The notes beneath the pieces are model-generated. The model was given only the letters and a program-made list of their open reading frames with translations, had not been told where the DNA came from and ran no database searches. Positions 28,093-35,290 of a DNA stretch of 64,000 nucleotides are shown one piece after another (the first letter of the stretch is position 1; the number at the start of each line of letters is the position of its first letter). The DNA lies in assembly GCA_030673845.1 (NCBI GenBank), contig JAUTCQ010000001.1, positions 186,001-250,000 on the forward strand. The letters are read 5' to 3'. Source of the stretch: Verrucomicrobiota bacterium JB022. Its GTDB lineage: Bacteria; Verrucomicrobiota; Verrucomicrobiia; Opitutales; Oceanipulchritudinaceae. Made by a program: the position numbers and the translations under genes.

Positions 28093-29011
28093 GGAACTGC
28101 ATCAAATCCGCTACTTCCTCGAAGTGGCCCGCACGCAGAACTTCACGCGGGCGGCCGAGCGCTGCCATGTGTCGCAGCCCACTCTCAGCCATCAGGTGCG
28201 CAAGCTGGAGGAGGAGCTGGGCGAACCGCTCTTCCACCGCCAGCGCTCGGGCGCGCGGCTCACGCCCTTTGGTGACCTCTTTTATCCGCGCGCCGTGCGC
28301 ATCCTGCAGGAGGTCAAGGCGGTGGAGGTGGAGGCGCAGTCTTACCGCGAGGAAGTGCGCGGCGTGCTTCACATTGGGGTTATCCCGACCATCGCGCCTT
28401 ACCTTTTGCCCCGCCTGATCGAAGCCATGCTGGAGACGCACCCGGGCGTGTCGTTTGAGGTGTTTGAAGACCCGACCGAGATCCTGCTGCAGCGCCTGCG
28501 CCAAGGGCAGCTCGACGTGGCACTGGTCAGCCCGCCCTTGCCGGGGGACGACGACTGGCAGCTTTGCGACCTGCTGGAAGACGAGCTACTGATCACCCTG
28601 CCACGCCGCCACCCGCTGGCCGGTCGCAGCCGCATCAGCCTCGACGAGTTGAAACAACACCCGCTCGTGCTGATGAAGGAAGCGCACTGCCTGAGCCAGC
28701 AAAGCCTCTCCGTCTGCCATCGCGCGGGCTTCGAGCCCAATGTCTCCATCGAAAGCTCGCAACTGGAGACGGTGCTGGCGCTGGTCGAAGTGGGGCTGGG
28801 GCTCTCGTTTACCCCGTCGATTGCGATGCCCTTCCTGTCGCCGCGAGAGGTGGTTTTCTGCTCCATCGCACCCGCTCCGGTCTACCGCCGCATCGCCCTC
28901 GCGTGGTCTCGCACGGCCGCACCCACGCGGGCGCTGAAGGCCTTCGTCGAGCTGGCCAAGGAAGTCTTTGCCAGTGCCCCTCGCACCGACGAAGCAAATT
29001 CAAGTCAATAA
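28091..29011 (+). CDS. oxyR: OxyR, LysR-family peroxide-sensing regulator
   Basis: A 306-residue LysR-type regulator. The N-terminal winged HTH spans residues 1-60 (FTRAAERCHVSQPTLSHQVRKLE). The sensor domain carries Cys200 in KEAHCLSQQ and Cys209 in SLSVCHRAG; the nine-residue spacing and flanking sequence match the peroxide-reactive Cys199/Cys208 pair of Escherichia coli OxyR. The following segment SSQLETVLALVEVGLGLSFTP is also OxyR-like. It is divergent from the catalase-ankyrin genes with a matching operator between, the classical LysR arrangement. The gene would be activated as a disulfide and repress itself; the regulatory details are inferred. Confidence 0.93.
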   Translation: MELHQIRYFLEVARTQNFTRAAERCHVSQPTLSHQVRKLEEELGEPLFHRQRSGARLTPFGDLFYPRAVRILQEVKAVEVEAQSYREEVRGVLHIGVIPTIAPYLLPRLIEAMLETHPGVSFEVFEDPTEILLQRLRQGQLDVALVSPPLPGDDDWQLCDLLEDELLITLPRRHPLAGRSRISLDELKQHPLVLMKEAHCLSQQSLSVCHRAGFEPNVSIESSQLETVLALVEVGLGLSFTPSIAMPFLSPREVVFCSIAPAPVYRRIALAWSRTAAPTRALKAFVELAKEVFASAPRTDEANSSQ

Positions 29012-29095
29012 AGTTAGTAACTACCCTCTATTACGGAGTTTACTCTTGCTTAGGCACCTGGATTCCCTTTGCTGACCCAAAACCCCCTTATTGAT

Positions 29096-29509
29096 ATGGA
29101 AACCACGCTGATCATCCTGAAGCCGGACGCTTTCGAAGGCCGTAAAATCGGTGCCACCATCAACCGCTTCGAGCAAGCCGGTTTTGAGATCGTGGGCTGC
29201 AAAATGATTTCGCTCGATGAAGCGAAGCTCAAGGAGCACTACTCCCACATCGCCGACAAGCCCTTCTTCCCGGAGCTGGCTGGCTTCATGGGCTCGCGCC
29301 CGGTCATCGTCATGGCCCTGCGCGGCAAGGGCATCATCGACCGCGTGCGCCTGCTCGTCGGCCCGACGAACTCCCTCGAAGCCCCCGCCGGCACCATCCG
29401 TGGCGACTTCGGCGCCGACAAGATGCACAACATCGTGCACGCCTCCGACAGCGCCGAATCCGCCGCTGCCGAGCTCAAGCGCTTCTTCGTCGACGGCGAG
29501 GTCTTTTAA
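29096..29509 (+). CDS. ndk: Nucleoside diphosphate kinase
   Basis: Transfers the gamma phosphate between nucleoside di- and triphosphates. The 137 residues match the family. The start is ATG 29096 (METTLIILKPDAFEG); the frame is open a little further upstream without conserved sequence. The phospho-His is His115 in NIVHASDSAESA (usually NxxHGSD, here Ala for Gly). LKPDAF and KPFFPELAGFMGSRPVIVMAL are typical nucleotide-binding segments. It stands alone with its own terminator downstream. Confidence 0.97.
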   Translation: METTLIILKPDAFEGRKIGATINRFEQAGFEIVGCKMISLDEAKLKEHYSHIADKPFFPELAGFMGSRPVIVMALRGKGIIDRVRLLVGPTNSLEAPAGTIRGDFGADKMHNIVHASDSAESAAAELKRFFVDGEVF

Positions 29510-29542
29510 CCCGCCGCTCCACCGGAGCTTCTTTCTTTTTTC

Positions 29543-29574
29543 AAAGCGTCCCGTGCACTGCGGGGCGCTTTTTT
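29543..29574 (+). terminator. Intrinsic terminator of ndk
   Basis: The hairpin AAAGCGTCCCG / CGGGGCGCTTT with one mismatch is followed by six T. Confidence 0.85.
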
Positions 29575-29575
29575 G

Positions 29576-30022
29576 TCAGCCGAGCAGGCGGAGGCGGAGG
29601 CCGTAATCTACGAAACGCCTGAAATCCCGGTCGTTGGTTACGAATTGAAGGCCTGCTTGAATGGCGAAAGCAGCAAGGTACGCATCCATCCAGACTTTGG
29701 GGGAAGGAGTATCCAATTTCGCCAATTTATGCCATTGGGGCTCGATGCCAGCCGGTTCTGGCTGAAATCCTACGCCAGGTAATTTACAAAGAGTCGCGTA
29801 GGCTTCGATTGCTAGGCGATTGGTCATCGCTTCGAGGCCATAGTGCCGGAAGATATTTGATGTAGTCAGCAAGCGTAGATAACTCTGCTGAGTCGATCGG
29901 CAGAACATGGCCTGAGCGTCCTGTCCAATCTCGGCTATGACATGCTTGCTCTCGGCGTGAAGGGGATGGGTAGGGAAGGTTCTCGCCAGCCAGATATTGG
30001 TATCAATCAATGATGCCGGCAC
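29576..30022 (-). CDS. PIN-domain toxin, VapC type
   Basis: A 148-residue PIN-domain ribonuclease. The acidic active-site pattern is visible: Asp7 in SLIDTNIWLA, the second conserved Asp in VWMDAYLAAFA and TNDRDF near the C-terminus. VapC toxins cleave tRNA or rRNA when not held by their antitoxin (known for the family). Its start lies 20 nt inside the antitoxin gene, the standard overlap of toxin-antitoxin pairs. The stop abuts the ndk terminator. Confidence 0.88.
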   Translation of the reverse strand: MPASLIDTNIWLARTFPTHPLHAESKHVIAEIGQDAQAMFCRSTQQSYLRLLTTSNIFRHYGLEAMTNRLAIEAYATLCKLPGVGFQPEPAGIEPQWHKLAKLDTPSPKVWMDAYLAAFAIQAGLQFVTNDRDFRRFVDYGLRLRLLG

Positions 30023-30314
30023 GTTTCAGATCCTCCTCAAGTAAAGCTTCTTGTTCCAGCGCCAACAGTTCTGCTCCTGTCATCCGAGTGGCAGGAGCAT
30101 TGGGATGGCACCGAAAAATGGGAAAGCCCTGCTCATCGATCATGAGCGGAGAATCGGCCTTGGAACCGGTTGAACGCGCCACCGCCAACGGCTTCGCTTC
30201 CAGGCTCTGCTCCATTCCTTCGCGCACGATGTCCTTCAGCTTCCGGTTTTCGCGGGCAGCTTTCAGCTTCAGTTCCCGGACCAGCGAGGCCGGTAGGTCG
30301 ACCGTCATCTTCAT
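30003..30314 (-). CDS. Antitoxin of the VapBC-type pair
   Basis: A 103-residue protein. The start is set at 30314 (MKMTVDLPASLVREL); ATG 30308 is also possible, and the longer open frame would run into the ispF gene. Residues 3-38 look like a ribbon-helix-helix DNA-binding unit (strand MTVDLP, helices SLVRELKLKAARENR and LKDIVREGMEQSL). The C-terminal part (MIDEQGFPIFRCHPNAP, MTGAELLALEQEALLEEDL) would wrap the toxin. The upstream direct repeats at 30320-30339 may be the operator for autoregulation. Confidence 0.82.
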   Translation of the reverse strand: MKMTVDLPASLVRELKLKAARENRKLKDIVREGMEQSLEAKPLAVARSTGSKADSPLMIDEQGFPIFRCHPNAPATRMTGAELLALEQEALLEEDLKRAGIID

Positions 30315-30319
30315 GTGCC

Positions 30320-30339
30320 CAGCAAACCAGCAAACCAGC
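30320..30339. repeat. Direct repeats upstream of the antitoxin, possible operator
   Basis: Two and a half tandem copies of CAGCAAAC lie 6-25 nt upstream of the antitoxin start. Short direct repeats in this position are common ribbon-helix-helix operators; the role is inferred. Confidence 0.4.
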
Positions 30340-30354
30340 TTCCCGTCAAGCTGG

Positions 30355-30855
30355 CTAAGCTTCCCGGCGCAATAACATGGCCACGGCATGGGCGGCAATG
30401 CCGGCGCGGCGGCCGAGGTCGCCGATCTTTTCGTTGGTCGTGGCCTTGATGCCCACCCGGTCGGGCGTCACGCGCAGGCTGGCGGCGAGGCGCTCCTTCA
30501 TGGCCGAGAGGTGGGGGGCGATTTTGGGCTCCTCTGCGATCAGGGCCACGTCGATGTTGCCGATCTCGTAGCCGTGTTCATGGGCCAGCTCGACGGCGCG
30601 CTGGATGATCTTCTGGCTGTCGATGCCTTTGATCGTCGGGTCGTTGTTGGGGAAGAGGTGCCCGATGTCGGGCAGGGCCAGCGCGCCGAGAATGGCGTCG
30701 GCCACCGCGTGGGAGAGCGCATCGGCGTCGGAATGGCCGTCGAGCCCGCGGCTGTGTGGGATGGTGACGCCGCCGAGCACGAGGGGGCGACCTTCGATAA
30801 AGCGGTGGATGTCGTAGCCGAGGCCGACGCGGAAGGGCAGGGCGGCAGATGTCAT
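30355..30855 (-). CDS. ispF: 2-C-methyl-D-erythritol 2,4-cyclodiphosphate synthase IspF
   Basis: Cyclises CDP-methylerythritol phosphate in the MEP pathway of isoprenoid synthesis. The 166-residue product starts at 30855 (MTSAALPFRVGLGYDIHRF). The zinc ligands Asp and His are in GYDIHRF and the third His is in ALSHAVADAILGAL; the signature GLDGHSDADAL is present. TTNEKIGDLGR and AAHAVAMLL close the protein. Its ATG overlaps the ispD TGA (ATGA), so translation is probably coupled. Confidence 0.96.
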   Translation of the reverse strand: MTSAALPFRVGLGYDIHRFIEGRPLVLGGVTIPHSRGLDGHSDADALSHAVADAILGALALPDIGHLFPNNDPTIKGIDSQKIIQRAVELAHEHGYEIGNIDVALIAEEPKIAPHLSAMKERLAASLRVTPDRVGIKATTNEKIGDLGRRAGIAAHAVAMLLRREA

Positions 30856-31544
30856 GAAGGACGGCTTAGCAGAAACTCGAGGTAGGGCAAATCTTCCGGC
30901 GTGGTCAGCTTGGGATTCGTGCCCGGGTTTTCGACCAGCGCGACCGGCACCCCCAACTTGGCCACCGCTGCCGTGTCGTCGGTAATGGCCTCGGCGATCT
31001 CGCGGTAGGCGCGCAGGATCAGAGCTCGGTGGAAGCACTGGGGCGTCTCCATGCCCCAGAGGGTGGGGCGGGCGAGGTCTTCCAGCATCACGGGCTCTGC
31101 CGGCACGTTTGCCTGAGAGGGCACGCGCTTGATCGTATCCGTCACGCGATGCGCCAGACACACCGCCGGTTGTTCCTGCAGGCGGGCGGCGAGGCGCTGA
31201 ATGGCCTCGGGCGAGATCAGCGGACGGGCGCAGTCGTGGATCATGACCGCGTCAATGTCCTCCGTCGTCGCTTCGATGCCCGCGCGCACGGAGTCCTGGC
31301 GCTCCTGTCCCCCCTGGGCAAAGCACACATCGACCACACCCTCGGCATCGTTCACGAGCTGCGCCCGTTGGGCTTCATCGCGGTAGACGACCACGTATTG
31401 GCTGCACACACCGCTGCGCACGAAGGCTTCCAGGCTGTGGCGCCACACGGGCTTGCCCGCGAGGATCCAGCGGCATTTGTCTTCGACGGTGCCTCGCATC
31501 CGGCTACCCCGGCCGGCGGCGAGAAGAACGGCGGCGATTCGCAT
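30852..31544 (-). CDS. ispD: 2-C-methyl-D-erythritol 4-phosphate cytidylyltransferase IspD
   Basis: Forms CDP-methylerythritol from MEP and CTP. The product has 230 residues starting at 31544 (MRIAAVLLAAGRGSRM). The nucleotide-binding loop LLAAGRGSRM, GGQERQDSVRAGIEA, MIHDCARPLIS and TDDTAAVAKLG are family signatures. The open frame extends far upstream, but only as a shadow of the divergent ispE. The stop overlaps the ispF start by four bases. ispE diverges 46 nt away, so three consecutive MEP-pathway enzymes share this locus. Confidence 0.95.
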   Translation of the reverse strand: MRIAAVLLAAGRGSRMRGTVEDKCRWILAGKPVWRHSLEAFVRSGVCSQYVVVYRDEAQRAQLVNDAEGVVDVCFAQGGQERQDSVRAGIEATTEDIDAVMIHDCARPLISPEAIQRLAARLQEQPAVCLAHRVTDTIKRVPSQANVPAEPVMLEDLARPTLWGMETPQCFHRALILRAYREIAEAITDDTAAVAKLGVPVALVENPGTNPKLTTPEDLPYLEFLLSRPS

Positions 31545-31590
31545 GGCGTTCACGTTGACTCCCGGCGCCGCGAAGGCAACCTTTCGCTCC

Positions 31591-32484
31591 ATGTCCACAG
31601 TCGTATGGCAGCGCCGGGTGACGTGCCCCGCCAAACTCAACCTCGGCCTCTGGGTGCTCGGGAAACGGGCCGACGGCTTCCACGCTCTCGAGTCGCTCGT
31701 CGTACAGACCGAGTGGGGGGACGAGCTGGAGCTGTGCCTGCACGACGAGCCCGGCGACGACTCCCTGACCTGCGACGTATCGGAGCTGCCGACCGACTCT
31801 TCCAACCTCGTCATGAAGGCTGTGCGCCTCTTTCGCGAGCGGCATGGGATCAAGGGGCGGGCGGCCTTCAGCCTGACCAAGCGCATCCCCTGGGGCGGCG
31901 GGCTGGGGGGCGGCAGTGCCGACGGGGCCTGGGCGCTACGCCTGCTCAACGAAGCCCACGGGCACCCGCTGAGCCCCGACCAGCTGCTCGAGTTGGCCGC
32001 GCAGCTGGGCTCCGACGTGCCGCTCTTTCTCCACGACGAGCCGGTTTGGATGCGCGGACGCGGGGAAGTCATCGAAACGGTGTCGCCGGAGCTAGTGGCG
32101 CGCCTCTCCGGGCTCTATGTGACGGTTGCCCACCCCGGCTTCCCGGTAGAGACGCCGTGGGCCTACAAGCACCTCGCGGCGCAGCGGGCTTACTCACCGG
32201 TGGAGCTGGCGCAGGCGGGACGCGAGGCATGGGCTCAGCCAGGGCTTCCCCCGCATTCGGCTCTGCACAACGACTTCCGTGCGGTGGTCGATGCTAAATA
32301 CCCTACCGTCCCGCTCGTGCTGGCACAGCTCAATGCGGTCGACGGCGTGCGCGCTCAAATGAGCGGCAGCGGCAGTGCCTGCGTTGCCCTTTATGAGGCG
32401 GTGGAGGCGCAGGATGCCGTGGCAAACGTCTTGCGCGAAGCATGGGGCGAACAGGCCTGCGTAGTGCAGACGCGCTTACGGTAG
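31591..32484 (+). CDS. ispE: 4-diphosphocytidyl-2-C-methyl-D-erythritol kinase IspE
   Basis: GHMP-family kinase that phosphorylates CDP-methylerythritol, acting between IspD and IspF. It has 297 residues from ATG 31591 (MSTVVWQRRVTCPAKLNLGL). Motifs are CPAKLNLGLWVLGKRADGFH, the ATP-binding loop PWGGGLGGGSADGA and the C-terminal MSGSGSACVALYE. An upstream ATG at 31543 is in frame but would overlap the ispD start; the family N-terminus argues for 31591. It shares a divergent promoter gap with ispD-ispF. Confidence 0.95.
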   Translation: MSTVVWQRRVTCPAKLNLGLWVLGKRADGFHALESLVVQTEWGDELELCLHDEPGDDSLTCDVSELPTDSSNLVMKAVRLFRERHGIKGRAAFSLTKRIPWGGGLGGGSADGAWALRLLNEAHGHPLSPDQLLELAAQLGSDVPLFLHDEPVWMRGRGEVIETVSPELVARLSGLYVTVAHPGFPVETPWAYKHLAAQRAYSPVELAQAGREAWAQPGLPPHSALHNDFRAVVDAKYPTVPLVLAQLNAVDGVRAQMSGSGSACVALYEAVEAQDAVANVLREAWGEQACVVQTRLR

Positions 32485-32565
32485 CGACGAATCCACGCTG
32501 TTAGCCATTTGATTCAAGCTTTTTCATTGCCTTTGGCGCGCAGCGTAATACCGATGGTTTGGGGT

Positions 32566-34335
32566 ATGTCACAGCCAAAAGAGGAACGTGTCTTTCAAGG
32601 CATTGCGGCGGCACCGGGAGTAGCCCACGGTCCGGCGTTTCTCTTTGTGCGCACCGATGTCGACATTCCCAAACGTTTGGTGCCCCGCGAGCGCCGGGAA
32701 GAAGAGATTTCGCGCTTCGAGCAGGGCCTGTTGACCACACGCCAGCAGATCACCCAGATCCGGGCCGAGATCGAGGAACGCTTGGGCGAAGAGGAGGCTG
32801 CCATCTTCGATGCGCACCAGATGGTCCTCGAAGATCGCGCGCTGATCGAGGAAACCATCCGTGAAGTCGTGGAGACGGGTTACAACATCGAGTTTTGCTT
32901 CCATCAGGTGGCATCCCGCTACATCGAAGCCTTCTCCAACATCGACGACGAATACATCCGGGAGCGCGCCGCCGACATCCGCGACGTGACCCGCCGGGTG
33001 ATTTTCAACCTTTTAGGCAAGCGCGAGAGCGACCTCGATCTGCTGGTCGAGCCGAGTGTCCTCGTTGCCGACGACCTACACCCCTCCGACACCACCCACC
33101 TGACTCGAGGGCGCGTGATCGGCATCATCTCCGAGCAGGGCGGGCGTACGGGCCACTCCGTGATCATGGCGCGCTCGCTCAATGTGCCCTGCGTCGTCGG
33201 TATGCCCAAGATCACCGATGAGGTGGTGGCAGACGACCAGGTGCTCGTGGACGGTTTCGACGGCGTCGTGATCGTCAACCCCTCCGAGCAGACCCTTTAC
33301 CGCTACGGCCGCCTGCGCAGCGCGCGCGCCGATATCGAGCGCCGCTTCAACGAGGCCAAGAACGCCGACGCGAAGACCGACGACGGCATCAAGTTCGAGA
33401 TCCAGCTCAACATCGAGGGCAACGAGCCGGAAGACCTCCTGCGCGGCTCCGGTGCGCTCGGGGTGGGGCTGTTCCGCACGGAAGCTCTCTTCCTCGGCTC
33501 GCGCGAGTTCCCGAACGAGGAGGCCCAGTTCCGCGCCTACACCCGCGTGGTGGAGCTGATGGCGCCGCACCCCGTCACCATCCGCACGCTCGACCTCGGG
33601 GGCGACAAGAACCCGCACAACAGCCTCTACGGCTATCAGGAGGCCAACCCGTTCATGGGCTTCCGCGCGATCCGCTTTTGCCTGGAGACGCCCAAGGTGT
33701 TCAAGGAGCAGTTGCGGGCCATCCTGCGCGCCAGCGCCTACGGTAAGGTCAAGATCATGTATCCCATGATCGCCTCGTGCGAAGAAGTCATCGCCGCCAA
33801 CCGCCTGCTCGACGAATGCAAGGAGGAGCTGCGGCGCGAGGGCCAGCCCTTTGACGAGAAGATCGCCCGTGGGGCCATGATCGAGACGCCCAGCGCGGCG
33901 GTGATCACCGACCTGCTGGCGCAGCACTGTGATTTCTTCAGTATCGGCACCAACGACCTCGTGCAATACCTGCTGGCGGTCGACCGCGTGAACGACCGCA
34001 TTGCCCACCTTTACGAACCGGCCCACCCGGCGGTGATCCGCGCGCTCAACTTCATTTTCGAGGCGGGCCGCGAGCACGACGTACCCGTCAGCGTGTGTGG
34101 CGAACTGGCGGGCGACCCGCTTTACGTGCCGCTGCTGCTCGGCCTCGGCGCCAGCGAATTGAGCATGACCTGGAGCTGCGTGCCGGAGGTCAAATACCTG
34201 ATCCGCGAGATGACGATGCGGGATGCGAAGCGCCTGGCGCGGCGTGCCCTGCAATCGGGCTCTGCGCCGGAGACGGTGGAGCTGCTGCGCGAGTTTTACT
34301 CGAAGACAGTCAGCATCAAGATGCCAAAGGCTTGA
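32566..34335 (+). CDS. ptsI: Phosphotransferase system enzyme I
   Basis: Transfers phosphate from phosphoenolpyruvate to HPr. The 589-residue product is set at ATG 32566 (MSQPKEERVFQGIAAAPG); ATG 32554 is an alternative. The phospho-His is His197 in GGRTGHSVIMARS. The PEP-binding C-terminal barrel shows GLFRTEALFL, IRTLDLGGDKN, MIETPSAAV, FFSIGTNDLVQYLLAVDR and the catalytic Cys of VSVCGELAGDP. No HPr or sugar-specific EII gene is adjacent, so it may serve a regulatory or nitrogen-type phosphorelay; not decidable here. Its last 20 nt overlap the end of the convergent ArsR-methyltransferase gene. Confidence 0.95.
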   Translation: MSQPKEERVFQGIAAAPGVAHGPAFLFVRTDVDIPKRLVPRERREEEISRFEQGLLTTRQQITQIRAEIEERLGEEEAAIFDAHQMVLEDRALIEETIREVVETGYNIEFCFHQVASRYIEAFSNIDDEYIRERAADIRDVTRRVIFNLLGKRESDLDLLVEPSVLVADDLHPSDTTHLTRGRVIGIISEQGGRTGHSVIMARSLNVPCVVGMPKITDEVVADDQVLVDGFDGVVIVNPSEQTLYRYGRLRSARADIERRFNEAKNADAKTDDGIKFEIQLNIEGNEPEDLLRGSGALGVGLFRTEALFLGSREFPNEEAQFRAYTRVVELMAPHPVTIRTLDLGGDKNPHNSLYGYQEANPFMGFRAIRFCLETPKVFKEQLRAILRASAYGKVKIMYPMIASCEEVIAANRLLDECKEELRREGQPFDEKIARGAMIETPSAAVITDLLAQHCDFFSIGTNDLVQYLLAVDRVNDRIAHLYEPAHPAVIRALNFIFEAGREHDVPVSVCGELAGDPLYVPLLLGLGASELSMTWSCVPEVKYLIREMTMRDAKRLARRALQSGSAPETVELLREFYSKTVSIKMPKA

Positions 34336-35257
34336 TCGCGCTGGCGAGCAGCGTTTCGAAGCCCGGTTCCGCATCTTCCTTCGCCACCACGTCCACGCGG
34401 ACGTTTTCAAACCCGGCGGCCTGTAGCCACTGGTAGACTTCGTTGGGCGAAAACCCGAGCCAGCGGTCGGCATACAGCTCGCGCGCCTGCTCAAAATTGT
34501 GGGCCTTCAAGTCGAGCACCAGCACTTGCCCGCCGGGCTTGAGGATGCGGAAAGCCTCCTCAATTGCACGGTTGGGGTGCTCGGCATGGTGCAGGGCCTG
34601 GCTGAGCAGCGCGAGGTCTAGCGTGGAGTCCTTCAGCGGCACTTTTTCGATGTCGCCGAGGCGATATTCCAGATTCGTCAGCCCCTGCTCCTTGGCCAGC
34701 TGCATGCCCACCTCCACCATGCGGGGAGAATAGTCGATGCAGTAGACGTGCTTGGCGCGACGGGCCAGCAGCTGCGCGATCAGGCCTTCCCCAGCCCCCA
34801 GGTCGGCCACGACGATGGGCGGGGTGAGGTAGAGCAGCATGTGCCCGATGGCTTCCCACGAGCGGCCCGGGCAGTAGTTGCGGCCCAAGCGACCGGCCAC
34901 GGCGTTGAAGTAGGCTTCCGAGGCCGCACGGCGGGTTTCGAGCACCCGCGCCAGGGCCTGTTGATCTTGCTCTACCAGGTCGGTGGTGGAAAAGGCATCC
35001 AGCGCAGACTCGATCAAGGGGCGCAGCTCACGAAACGCCTCGATGCGAAACGTATAGTAGCTGCGCTTGCCGTCTTTGCGGTCTTGCACGAGCCCCACCT
35101 GGCGCAACAGGCCGAGGTGGGACGAAATGCGTGACTGGCCCATGTCGAGGATCTCCTGCAGCTCCGCCACGGAGAGTTCTTCGCAGCGCAGGAGGTATAG
35201 CAGACGCAACCGAGTGCCATCTGCCATCAGTTTCAGGATTTCCAGCGGATCGGCCAT
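34316..35257 (-). CDS. ArsR-family regulator fused to SAM-dependent methyltransferase
   Basis: A 313-residue two-domain protein. Residues 1-95 form an ArsR-type winged HTH (LLYLLRCEELSVAELQEILDMGQSRISSHLGLL in part) without the usual metal-binding Cys pair. Residues ~140-310 form a class I methyltransferase: VVADLGAGEGLIAQLLA (motif I), YCIDYSPRMVEVG, LALLSQALHHAEHPNRAIEE and LKPGGQVLVLDLKAHN. Such fusions are known in several phyla, some linked to methionine/SAM metabolism; the methylation target is unknown. It lies between greA and ptsI; a CGGCCGC hairpin (35268-35285) separates it from greA. Confidence 0.9.
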   Translation of the reverse strand: MADPLEILKLMADGTRLRLLYLLRCEELSVAELQEILDMGQSRISSHLGLLRQVGLVQDRKDGKRSYYTFRIEAFRELRPLIESALDAFSTTDLVEQDQQALARVLETRRAASEAYFNAVAGRLGRNYCPGRSWEAIGHMLLYLTPPIVVADLGAGEGLIAQLLARRAKHVYCIDYSPRMVEVGMQLAKEQGLTNLEYRLGDIEKVPLKDSTLDLALLSQALHHAEHPNRAIEEAFRILKPGGQVLVLDLKAHNFEQARELYADRWLGFSPNEVYQWLQAAGFENVRVDVVAKEDAEPGFETLLASAIKPLAS

Positions 35258-35290
35258 TGCGGGAATCCGGCCGCTTGCGCGGCCGTCACT

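Noticed and set aside
31545-32072. N-terminal extension of IspD by about 175 residues
   Set aside because: The open frame is the shadow of ispE; IspD homology begins exactly at the Met at 31544.
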